In this document: piece after piece, positions 47,635-54,260 of the stretch | How the letters are laid out: every line of letters begins with the position of its first letter | How positions within the stretch are numbered: the first letter of the stretch is position 1 | Assembly (NCBI RefSeq): GCF_000252445.1 | Contig: NC_017791.1 | Location: 62,001-126,000 of the forward strand | DNA length: 64,000 nucleotides | Origin: Deinococcus gobiensis I-0 | Lineage (GTDB): Bacteria; Deinococcota; Deinococci; Deinococcales; Deinococcaceae | Direction of reading: 5' to 3' | Made by a program: the position numbers and the translations under genes | Notes under the pieces: model-generated | What the model was told of the DNA's origin: nothing | Database searches by the model: none | Seen by the model: only the letters and a program-made list of their open reading frames with translations

Positions 47635-47949
47635 ATGAAGATGTCGCCCCCCTTGCTCGCGGCCCTGGTCGGCCTCCTGATCGCCGGCTTCCTCCTGGGC
47701 TCGGGCAGTGCAGCCCCGTCCCCCGCACAGGTGCAGGCGTGGCGTGCAGGCCTCGACGACCCAGCCAACCTCTGGTGGGTCACGACCCCCGCGTTGGTGC
47801 TGATCCCCCTCTGGATTGCGCTCTCCCTGGTCACGGGGCGCGGCCGCCAGGAAGGGGAGGCCCTGCACTGGCTGGGGCCCCTCGTGGCCTTCGTGCTGCT
47901 CTGGGGGGCAGGATTTCTCCTCGGTCTGCTGCTGCACGCCTCCCGCTGA
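47635..47949 (+). CDS. Small membrane protein, 104 residues
   Basis: Three predicted membrane segments (LLAALVGLLIAGFLLGSG, LWWVTTPALVLIPLWIALSL, LGPLVAFVLLWGAGFLLGLL). No family recognised. It is immediately downstream of box 4; the ATG at 47635 follows a short 5-nt leader if transcription starts 7 nt after the -10-like T. Confidence 0.65.
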   Translation: MKMSPPLLAALVGLLIAGFLLGSGSAAPSPAQVQAWRAGLDDPANLWWVTTPALVLIPLWIALSLVTGRGRQEGEALHWLGPLVAFVLLWGAGFLLGLLLHASR

Positions 47950-47979
47950 GGCCAGGAGCCCAGCGCCAAGTGGCATGAG

Positions 47980-48002
47980 GTCACCCCAAGTACACGCACG
48001 CT
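47980..48002 (+). promoter_or_regulatory. Accessory-module promoter box 5
   Basis: Exact consensus GTCACCCCAAGTACACGCAC and -10-like CACGCT, but the ATG (48045) is 45 nt away with a CAGGAGG ribosome site. So this box can also drive a leadered mRNA, which argues that it is a promoter and not a translation signal. Confidence 0.75.
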
Positions 48003-48044
48003 GAAGCCCCAGGCGCACCACCCGCCCGGCCTTCAGGAGGCCTC

Positions 48045-48557
48045 ATGACGACATTCACCCCCACCGTCCAACTCCGCCTCCAAGATCTCAAGCGCGCGCC
48101 CGAATTTCACCTCGATCAGTTGCTCGACCTCCTCGCCGGCATCCCAGATGGCTACCGGATGCAGCGCCTGACGCTGCCCGATGGTGAACCCGGGTGGGAA
48201 CTCGATCTCGCCGACGGCTATACCCTCAAACTCAATCCCCAGTATCAGTGCGGCTGGCAAGAAGCCGGGGCCGGCCCCCTGCTGACTACCATCACCAGCC
48301 GCCTGGGCGCGACCCACGGCCGCCTCCGCCTCCACAACCGGATCGAGAAGCGAATCGCCCCCACAGGAAGTGGCTTGGAGACCTATGAGACCGTGGTCTG
48401 GGATGCCAAGGTCACACTCGGCGGCCTGCCCCTGTTCGCCTCCGACGACACCGACAGAACCCCCCGAACCGGGTGCAAGGGCGAGGCGAAGGGACACGAT
48501 GATCCGGGCATCGCCGCCCTCGTCGCCTACCTCCGCGCCTGGGGCGTCCTCGAATGA
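48045..48557 (+). CDS. Hypothetical protein, 170 residues
   Basis: Not recognised. FTPTVQLRLQDLKRAPEFHL, LDLLAGIPDGYRMQRLTLPD and TYETVVWDAKVTLGGLPLFA indicate a mixed alpha/beta soluble protein. CAGGAGG precedes the ATG. First gene of a four-gene operon behind box 5; ATGA overlap with the next. Confidence 0.6.
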   Translation: MTTFTPTVQLRLQDLKRAPEFHLDQLLDLLAGIPDGYRMQRLTLPDGEPGWELDLADGYTLKLNPQYQCGWQEAGAGPLLTTITSRLGATHGRLRLHNRIEKRIAPTGSGLETYETVVWDAKVTLGGLPLFASDDTDRTPRTGCKGEAKGHDDPGIAALVAYLRAWGVLE

Positions 48558-48928
48558 GCACGACCTATCACGAGGCCACCCTGGGCTCCTACGACACCCG
48601 CTTCGTCGCCTGGGCCGAGGGCGAACATCTCCTCATCAGCGCCCGCCATGCCACAGACGCTGAGCGTCCTGTCCCCGGCTGCGCGCTGAACGATGACCAG
48701 GCTCGGCAACTCCTTGCCCATCTCCACTCAGGCCTCCGCTTCTCCCTTGAGGGCGTCTCGGGCGCGGTCGAGCTCTTCGCCTGGGGCAACATCCACCTCC
48801 AGAATTCAGCCGTAGAGGGAAGGGCGGCGTTGGGCATGACCTCGTACGATCTACGCGGCGGACACGCCGGTCTCGCTCAGCTCATGCGGCGGGCCATGAA
48901 GGACCGCACCCTCCCGGAGAACACCTGA
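48554..48928 (+). CDS. Hypothetical protein, 124 residues
   Basis: Not recognised. EATLGSYDTRFVAWAEGEHL, ALNDDQARQLLAHLHSGLRF and ELFAWGNIHLQNSAVEGRAA. It starts on the stop of the previous gene (ATGA), and its TGA overlaps the next ATG (TGATG). Confidence 0.6.
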   Translation: MSTTYHEATLGSYDTRFVAWAEGEHLLISARHATDAERPVPGCALNDDQARQLLAHLHSGLRFSLEGVSGAVELFAWGNIHLQNSAVEGRAALGMTSYDLRGGHAGLAQLMRRAMKDRTLPENT

Positions 48929-49551
48929 TGACTTCTGCATTCTCACCCGGCCAGGTGGCTCAGCTCCGGCGGAAGCTCGCGGCCCATACACATCACTTCC
49001 TCTGCGCGCTCCTGGGCTTGCCCCTGCGCCGTTCTCAGGCGCTGCGGCGCTTTCCCCAGGCCGACGCCCTCCCCGCCACCACCCTGCTCCTTGCCCGCAG
49101 CCTCGTCCGGGCGGGCGAGCAGCCTCGCATCCTGCGTACCCCCACAGGCCTGTTCTGGATCGAAGTGCAACCCTTCCATCTCATCCTGTGCCCACCCCCA
49201 CTGCACGCTGAGCAGTTCCAGGTGGACTTCCAGCAAGTCTCGCCACTGGTCTTCACCCCCCTCCTCGACGTTCAGGCCTTCACGCCGGGCGACCTGACGT
49301 TCGATTACCCCGACTGGGTGCTCGACGAGCCCGCCCTCCGGCAGGCCATGACCCAAGCGCCCGCACGTCCCCCCCGGCTCCGCCCCATTGAGCCGGCCAC
49401 CGCGCCCATCTTCGGCATGCAGCCGCCTGTGTCCCCGTATGCTGGAGGCTACCCCCCATGTCGACTGATCATCCCGCTCACCGGCGCCGCGACCGCGCGG
49501 CCGCGCGCGCCTGGCTCGACACCACGCCCCAAGGCCGCCGCGCGCTCCTGA
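48928..49551 (+). CDS. Hypothetical protein, 207 residues
   Basis: Not recognised. Helical start (QLRRKLAAHTHHFLCALLGL), then a beta-rich body (GLFWIEVQPFHLILCPPPLH, QVSPLVFTPLLDVQAF). The last 35 residues are low-complexity and overlap the next gene by 94 nt, so the true end may be variable. Confidence 0.55.
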   Translation: MTSAFSPGQVAQLRRKLAAHTHHFLCALLGLPLRRSQALRRFPQADALPATTLLLARSLVRAGEQPRILRTPTGLFWIEVQPFHLILCPPPLHAEQFQVDFQQVSPLVFTPLLDVQAFTPGDLTFDYPDWVLDEPALRQAMTQAPARPPRLRPIEPATAPIFGMQPPVSPYAGGYPPCRLIIPLTGAATARPRAPGSTPRPKAAARS

Positions 49552-49811
49552 CCCACCTGTACCCGGCTACACCCGCCCTGGGCACCGTGGCGTCCCTGGA
49601 GACGCTCCGGGCCCTCCCACTGAGCCAGGCCCAGGCACAAGGCCTGGCCGCGCTGCTGGTCGGCGAGCGCTACGTGCGTCCCATCCCGAGTCCGGAGGGT
49701 CCTCCACGCTATGACGCCAGGGGGCGACTCCCCCTGGGTGACGTGACCCTCACGCGCGTAGGGCTGGCCCTGCTCACTGATGTCCCGCAAGCCCCGCTTA
49801 TGCACCAGTAA
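49458..49811 (+). CDS. Hypothetical protein, 117 residues
   Basis: Not recognised. Basic N-terminus (HRRRDRAAARAWLDTTPQGR), then LETLRALPLSQAQAQGLAAL and LGDVTLTRVGLALLTDV. It overlaps the preceding gene out of frame by 94 nt, and a start further in is possible. Last gene of the box-5 operon. Confidence 0.5.
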   Translation: MSTDHPAHRRRDRAAARAWLDTTPQGRRALLTHLYPATPALGTVASLETLRALPLSQAQAQGLAALLVGERYVRPIPSPEGPPRYDARGRLPLGDVTLTRVGLALLTDVPQAPLMHQ

Positions 49812-50055
49812 GTCTTGCCGGAGCACGGGTAGGGTCAGATCTCTTCTGGGCAACGTAAGCGTGTCCGGACGGCACGAGGATTGTGCGTATACTCGAACTA
49901 TGTGATGACGACACGGTAGGCCTGCACAAGGGGAGACACGGCCCCGACATAAGAAGAAAACCCACCCTGCCAGGTGAGTTTCGCTTCGAATTCAAGAGGA
50001 GTTAAGTGGCTGCCCGAATAGCGCCACCTTAACACCCACAACGAGGTGTTGCAAG

Positions 50056-50787
50056 ATGCTTGACCCACAACTCAAGGCGGACCTGCTCCTCATGGTCCGC
50101 ACCCACCGCGTGAGCGCCTACGACCTCGCACGCGGGCTGCTCGACATTCTGGGCCTGGCATCCTTCGAGACGGCCGTCCAGGCCCTCCCCACGAGCTGCC
50201 CGAAGACGCTCCGGCGCATCTTTTCCCAAGGTGTCCCTATGTGCAGGTCTGATTTACCGAAGGAAGCTCAAGAACATAGGGACACCTTGGAAATGGACGT
50301 GAACTTGACCGCCCTGGCGGGGCAGGCGAAGGTCGATGCCACGCAGGCACTCTCCGCAGTGCTGCGGTATGGGAACCCCATCGCGCGCGTCATGGGGGTG
50401 CTGGAGGACATCCGGGCGCTGGTGCGGCATGACTGCCGGGTGTTCAACCCCACGGGGCTGTTCGTGCGCCTGATGCGCAGTGGGGAAGACGTACGCCTGC
50501 CTGCGCGGGTGCGTGCCCGGCGAGAGGTCCAGCAGGAGCGTGATCCGCAAGAACCCCTGCCCCTGCCCTGCCTCGGCGAGTGGGTGAAGTACCAGGGCGA
50601 CTGGTTGATCGTCGAAGCGATCCTTGAGCGCAAGATCCGGCTGTACGCGCCACCCGGCCGGCACTACCACTATTTTGTGGCGAACGCGGATACAGACGTG
50701 CCCTTCGAGCAGGCCCGGGCGCTCCCTCGCCGAGCGACGCCGCCTGAGGAGCGCCCGTCAGCGCGGATGGCGGTCACGGTGACGTAG
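50056..50787 (+). CDS. Hypothetical protein, 243 residues, with an internal inverted repeat
   Basis: Not recognised. Helical N-terminus ([20 protein letters not shown]), then [38 protein letters not shown] and a C-terminal part with [21 protein letters not shown] 65-bp inverted repeat (50226-50290) lies inside the frame and encodes [18 protein letters not shown] without breaking it. A TATACT at 49888 is a possible -10 for a long-leader transcript. Confidence 0.55.
   Translation: MLDPQLKADLLLMVRTHRVSAYDLARGLLDILGLASFETAVQALPTSCPKTLRRIFSQGVPMCRSDLPKEAQEHRDTLEMDVNLTALAGQAKVDATQALSAVLRYGNPIARVMGVLEDIRALVRHDCRVFNPTGLFVRLMRSGEDVRLPARVRARREVQQERDPQEPLPLPCLGEWVKYQGDWLIVEAILERKIRLYAPPGRHYHYFVANADTDVPFEQARALPRRATPPEERPSARMAVTVT
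50226..50290. repeat. 17-bp perfect inverted repeat inside a coding region
   Basis: CCAAGGTGTCCCTATGT (50226-50242) and its exact complement (50274-50290), separated by 31 nt. The size and symmetry resemble a miniature repeat insertion, but no second copy was seen in this window. The interval is a multiple that keeps the host gene in frame. Confidence 0.75.
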
Positions 50788-50831
50788 TCCGCATTTGCCT
50801 TCATAGCGGCGGGGAATGCTGTGCGGCACGC

Positions 50832-51221
50832 ATGCTGTTGCACGAACGACTCCGCACCCTCCGCCACGCCGCCGGCCTTCGTCTGAAGGACGTGGCCCCG
50901 TCCTGTGGACTCAGCGTGCCGTACCTGAGTGAACTGGAACTCGGCCGCACACAACCCAGTCTGAATACCCTGGAAAGCCTTGCTCGGGCGTATGCCCTGA
51001 CCTTGCAGGACCTGCTCCGTGACGTCGAGGGGTATGGCGGAACAACCCACGACAGCCTCCCGCTCGGCCTCGCCGCACTCGTTGCCGATCCTGTTCTGGG
51101 CCAGGGCCTGACCCCGGACTGGGTACGCGCGCTGTCCCGCATCGAATTCCGGGGCAAGCGCCCCCGGGACAAGGAAGCGTGGTGTGAGATCTGGTGGCAC
51201 CTGCGGCGGGTGATGGTCTGA
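50832..51221 (+). CDS. XRE-family transcriptional regulator
   Basis: 129 residues. HTH_3 domain at the start: [40 protein letters not shown] and [21 protein letters not shown]-terminal helical region ([20 protein letters not shown]) may dimerise or contact a ligand. It is the only HTH regulator in the 40-60 kb module apart from the winged-helix pair and is a candidate for controlling the boxes; that is inference. Confidence 0.85.
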   Translation: MLLHERLRTLRHAAGLRLKDVAPSCGLSVPYLSELELGRTQPSLNTLESLARAYALTLQDLLRDVEGYGGTTHDSLPLGLAALVADPVLGQGLTPDWVRALSRIEFRGKRPRDKEAWCEIWWHLRRVMV

Positions 51222-51487
51222 AGCTGTACTTCCAGCTGCACTTCGGGAGCCGGGTCGAATACGACCCGACCAGTGGCCAGTGGTGGCCCCTGGAAGATGC
51301 GTTGGCGATACCAGAGGATCTGCCGGTGCTCCAGCGGATGAAGGTCTGCCTCTCTCAGGTGCAGCCCTGGCCCCCGAGCGTCGACGTCGTTCACGCGGTG
51401 GCCGCGCAGTGTGGCGTCCCACCTGTCAAGCGGCGTATCCGACTCCGGTCCACTCTCCCCTCACAACCTTCCCCGTCCATTTCTTGA
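51194..51487 (+). CDS. Hypothetical protein, 97 residues
   Basis: Not recognised. [40 protein letters not shown] and [20 protein letters not shown]. The GTG start lies 28 nt inside the XRE gene, suggesting coupling. The C-terminus is Ser/Pro-rich. Confidence 0.5.
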   Translation: MAPAAGDGLKLYFQLHFGSRVEYDPTSGQWWPLEDALAIPEDLPVLQRMKVCLSQVQPWPPSVDVVHAVAAQCGVPPVKRRIRLRSTLPSQPSPSIS

Positions 51488-51517
51488 CCTCACGGTCTCC
51501 AACCCGCGTGAGCCCGG

Positions 51518-51736
51518 TCAGCGCTTATCCATAGGCAAGTGCGCGCGTACTTCCGTCACCCAGCGCGTCGTTCGACTCGAAGTCATAAATCCCCACTTGG
51601 TGCGTTCCCAAGCAAAGGGTTTTCCCTCCAACTGAGCGACAGCGTCTCGGGCCTCCTGCTCTGTCAGAAAGGGACCGAGTTCATGCGTGGGAATGTCCGA
51701 GGGGATATGCGTTCCATAGACGTAGACCTTGACCAT
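51518..51736 (-). CDS. Small hypothetical protein, 72 residues
   Basis: Not recognised. MVKVYVYGTHIPSDIPTHEL, then LTEQEARDAVAQLEGKPF and a basic end. It is convergent with 51194-51487. The ATG 51736 is 82 nt from box 6, which points the other way. Confidence 0.5.
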   Translation of the reverse strand: MVKVYVYGTHIPSDIPTHELGPFLTEQEARDAVAQLEGKPFAWERTKWGFMTSSRTTRWVTEVRAHLPMDKR

Positions 51737-51818
51737 GTCCAACGCTGCCTCCAGTCAGCACCACCACGTCCGGAGCATTTTTTGTGAGAGTGGGGGAGAG
51801 CGGGGGGAGAGAACAGAG

Positions 51819-51841
51819 ATCACCCCAAGTACACGCACGCT
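51819..51841 (+). promoter_or_regulatory. Accessory-module promoter box 6
   Basis: ATCACCCCAAGTACACGCAC (first base changed), -10-like CACGCT, 6 nt, then ATG 51848. Confidence 0.72.
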
Positions 51842-51847
51842 GCGGGC

Positions 51848-52504
51848 ATGTCCCTTCGCCTCCCTTCCTGGTGGCCCCGCCCACAGCAGCGTGTCCCCAC
51901 TCAACCCACTCCCCCTGCCCTCATGGAGGACACCTGGGTCCCCCGCCACGACACCTACCGCTGCCGGGTGCACGAGGCCGGCCACGCCCTCCTCCTCCCC
52001 TTCCACCCGCAAGGCCTGCATCCCCAGGCCGTCGTCCATCCCGGTGATGAACTGTTCTCTCCCCATGTCGAGACGGGCTACCTCCAGCTGGGCCCCTGCT
52101 CCGTGTTCGAGCTGCTCTTCGACATGCACCTGGCCCTGGCAGGGCGAGCGGCCGAGCGTCTTCTCCTGCAAGATGTTTCCGACGGCAGCCTCCAGGACAT
52201 CCTGACCTGGGAGGGCCTCGCCCGGCGGTACCTCTCGACTACCGACGACGATCACGTCCTGCCGTTCATCCATGCGCCGACTACACCTGCGGAGGCCAGC
52301 CACAACGCCACGGTGCTGCGCGACCTGCGCCGGGTTCAGGACGGCATCGTCACGGACTTTCTCCAGATGAATCGGGACAGCCTGGAGCACATGGCCTTCT
52401 TCCTCGAGGAGGGGCCACTGTGCGGTACGGCATTGCAGGATCGGCTTTTGGGTGTCCAGCAGACCTTCAGTCTCAGCGAGAGCCTGCGCGACCGGGACGC
52501 CTGA
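51848..52504 (+). CDS. M41-like (FtsH-type) metallopeptidase, stand-alone
   Basis: 218 residues. The zinc motif CRVHEAGHALLLPF (HEAGH, i.e. HExxH) and DMHLALAGRAAERLLL (the AGRAAE helix) follow the order of the FtsH protease domain, and SDGSLQDILTWEGLARRYLS matches the region bearing the third zinc ligand. No AAA ATPase domain or membrane segment is present, so the family part is free-standing. It might trim or activate a protein of the same regulon. The C-terminus is unrecognised. Directly downstream of box 6. Confidence 0.7.
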   Translation: MSLRLPSWWPRPQQRVPTQPTPPALMEDTWVPRHDTYRCRVHEAGHALLLPFHPQGLHPQAVVHPGDELFSPHVETGYLQLGPCSVFELLFDMHLALAGRAAERLLLQDVSDGSLQDILTWEGLARRYLSTTDDDHVLPFIHAPTTPAEASHNATVLRDLRRVQDGIVTDFLQMNRDSLEHMAFFLEEGPLCGTALQDRLLGVQQTFSLSESLRDRDA

Positions 52505-52555
52505 ATGAGCCTTCTCTCAGCACGGGCAGCCGGGACGAGGCGCATTCGCCCCGAA

Positions 52556-52578
52556 GTCACCCCAAGTACACGGAGGAT
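52556..52578 (+). promoter_or_regulatory. Accessory-module promoter box 7
   Basis: GTCACCCCAAGTACACGGAG (last bases differ), -10-like GAGGAT, 6 nt, then the ATG at 52585. Least conserved -10-like hexamer of the set but with correct spacing. Confidence 0.65.
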
Positions 52579-52584
52579 GCGCGT

Positions 52585-52911
52585 ATGAGCGCCACTGCCC
52601 CTCAACTCGCCGCGCCCGCCACCCCTGCGCCCAAGCGCATCACCCTGAGCAATCTTCAGATCGCCCATCGCCTCGTCGCCGAGGCCAACTGCATCAAGAC
52701 GGCCGAGGAAGGCCGCGAGATCCTCCACCAGCTGGCCGACATCCTCTATGCCTGCCTGAGCGAGGGGTACGACGTCAACATCCAGAACGTGGCGACCTTC
52801 AGTGTCAAGCATCAGCCGGGCCGGCCGGACAACCTCCGGGATGGCGCCGTCTGTTCCCCCAAAAAGTCGGGCACCGTGCGCCTGTCCAAGTACCTCAAGA
52901 CCGGCTACTGA
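52585..52911 (+). CDS. HU-family DNA-binding protein
   Basis: 108 residues. After a Pro/Ala-rich arm (SATAPQLAAPATPAPKR) comes the HU fold: ITLSNLQIAHRLVAEANCIK, LHQLADILYACLSEGYDVNI, QNVATFSVKHQPGRPDN (DNA-binding beta arm with Pro) and KSGTVRLSKYLKTGY. It should bend or coat DNA. The extended N-terminus is a Deinococcus-like trait. It belongs to the box-7 regulon. Confidence 0.85.
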   Translation: MSATAPQLAAPATPAPKRITLSNLQIAHRLVAEANCIKTAEEGREILHQLADILYACLSEGYDVNIQNVATFSVKHQPGRPDNLRDGAVCSPKKSGTVRLSKYLKTGY

Positions 52912-52932
52912 CCGGGGTCCCGCTAGAGTTAT

Positions 52933-53178
52933 GTGTCGCGTGGAGCAAATGGCCTTCCTGAACCAGCGAAGGGTGCCGTTGGTCCTCACTCAGGACTTCA
53001 GTTTGATGCCAATGATTCAAGTCGCATTTATTCTGCTACCGAGTTTGACGCGCATGGGAATCCTGTACGACGGATAGACTTCGCTGCCCGTTCAGGTCAA
53101 GATCTCCCACACAGCCACGAGTGGGATCCCGCAAAAGGAACGTTTTCCAAGGAAAAAGTGCCCCTCCTCTGCAAGTGA
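52933..53178 (+). pseudogene. Polymorphic-toxin C-terminal fragment
   Basis: About 81 residues without the large upstream toxin. IYSATEFDAHGNPVRRIDFA and GQDLPHSHEWDPAKGTF look like C-terminal toxin modules of contact-dependent or Rhs-type proteins. The N-terminus is missing and the GTG used is not supported by a promoter. It is an orphan tip kept next to its probable immunity gene. Confidence 0.55.
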
Positions 53179-53186
53179 GGTATTAT

Positions 53187-53669
53187 ATGTCTCTATATGT
53201 TATTGGAGTGGTTTACCTCCATGAAGAATTCAAAAATACTGATGAAATTCTACTACAAATTAAGATCTTATCTAGTAGGATTTACTTTGATAGAATTGAC
53301 GAAGACGATATAGATACTATCTGTCTCGAGGCGCAATCTGCTGCACCAACCTTTAAGGGTTTGAAGTTCATTGCGCTTCGTTTATCAGACTCGGAGAGTG
53401 ATTATTCTGCGACCTCTCTTTGGAATGATTCAAGAGAGCGACCCAGTGGGGAGCGGATTAATAATCAACCTTCCGAACTAGAGGAAATCATCCATGCATT
53501 GACCGGTTGCAAGTACATATTAGGTGGAGCTATTGGTCTTTTTGATGGTAGCATTGACTCAGTCTTTAAAGGGAGCGCGGTAAATTGTTCAAGGTATTTA
53601 TCCCGTCTATTCAGCGAGCAGTGGGACAATATGGAAAACCCACTTATTATATGGAGTAAAGAAACTTAA
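53187..53669 (+). CDS. Probable immunity protein, AT-rich
   Basis: 160 residues starting MSLYVIGVVYLHEEFKNTDE. No recognised family. Acidic and AT-rich, unlike all neighbours. It starts 8 nt after the toxin fragment, with GAGG upstream, as toxin-immunity pairs usually do. The function is assigned from position only. Confidence 0.55.
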   Translation: MSLYVIGVVYLHEEFKNTDEILLQIKILSSRIYFDRIDEDDIDTICLEAQSAAPTFKGLKFIALRLSDSESDYSATSLWNDSRERPSGERINNQPSELEEIIHALTGCKYILGGAIGLFDGSIDSVFKGSAVNCSRYLSRLFSEQWDNMENPLIIWSKET

Positions 53670-53886
53670 TATCACCCGGAGGTGACGTTTGGGGTACCCC
53701 AGCCTGACACCCATGCCCTGCGATCAATACAGCGATTTCCTGTCCAATTGAAATCCGTTTCGGCTCAAACTGACACCTATCAGGGCAGGTCTGAACGTCA
53801 ACTTGACATGCTTAGCGGGAATTTTCGTTCCAACTCTTGCGTGACCCCTGACCCTAAAGCACCGGCCGCCTCCACCTGGGGGCGGC

Positions 53887-54189
53887 CTAGCGTTTCCGGA
53901 AGGCCCGCTCGATGTTTGCCCCACCCGTGCCGGCCACCGCCAGGGCGTACACCCCCGGTCCGAAGAGACTCAGCACCTGCTCGACGAGCGTGAAGGGGAG
54001 GCCCTCCAGATCCAGCGCCTCCCCCTGCGCATCCCAGAGACGCACCCCACCCCTCGGGGTCACGGCCACAGCGCAGGCCTGCGGACAGACCACCAGGACG
54101 TCCGCACTCAGCCGGCGAACTTCAGCACGGGCAGCGGACACATGCTCGGCCTCGAAGACGAGTGTCCAGTAGAAGTCAAGCGTGCTCAT
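53887..54189 (-). CDS. Hypothetical protein, 100 residues
   Basis: Not recognised. STLDFYWTLVFEAEHVSAAR, DVLVVCPQACAVAVTPRGGV, LDLEGLPFTLVEQVLSLFGP. Soluble alpha/beta. It has its own minus-strand box (box 8) and is divergent from the RecD2-like gene. Confidence 0.6.
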   Translation of the reverse strand: MSTLDFYWTLVFEAEHVSAARAEVRRLSADVLVVCPQACAVAVTPRGGVRLWDAQGEALDLEGLPFTLVEQVLSLFGPGVYALAVAGTGGANIERAFRKR

Positions 54190-54196
54190 GCCACCC

Positions 54197-54219
54197 AGAA
54201 TGGGTGTACTTGGGGTGAC
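54197..54219 (-). promoter_or_regulatory. Accessory-module promoter box 8
   Basis: On the minus strand GTCACCCCAAGTACACCCAT, -10-like CATTCT, 7 nt, then ATG 54189. The only reverse-strand copy in the window, 12 bp from box 9. Confidence 0.72.
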
Positions 54220-54231
54220 TTCGAGCACGAG

Positions 54232-54254
54232 GTCACCCCAAGTACACCCACCAT
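54232..54254 (+). promoter_or_regulatory. Accessory-module promoter box 9
   Basis: GTCACCCCAAGTACACCCAC, -10-like CACCAT, 6 nt, ATG 54261. It forms a back-to-back divergent pair with box 8 (12-bp gap). Confidence 0.75.
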
Positions 54255-54260
54255 GCGCGC

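Noticed and set aside
53682..53993. A 103-codon frame between immunity gene and next gene
   Set aside because: No similarity or promoter; overlaps the minus-strand gene with box 8.
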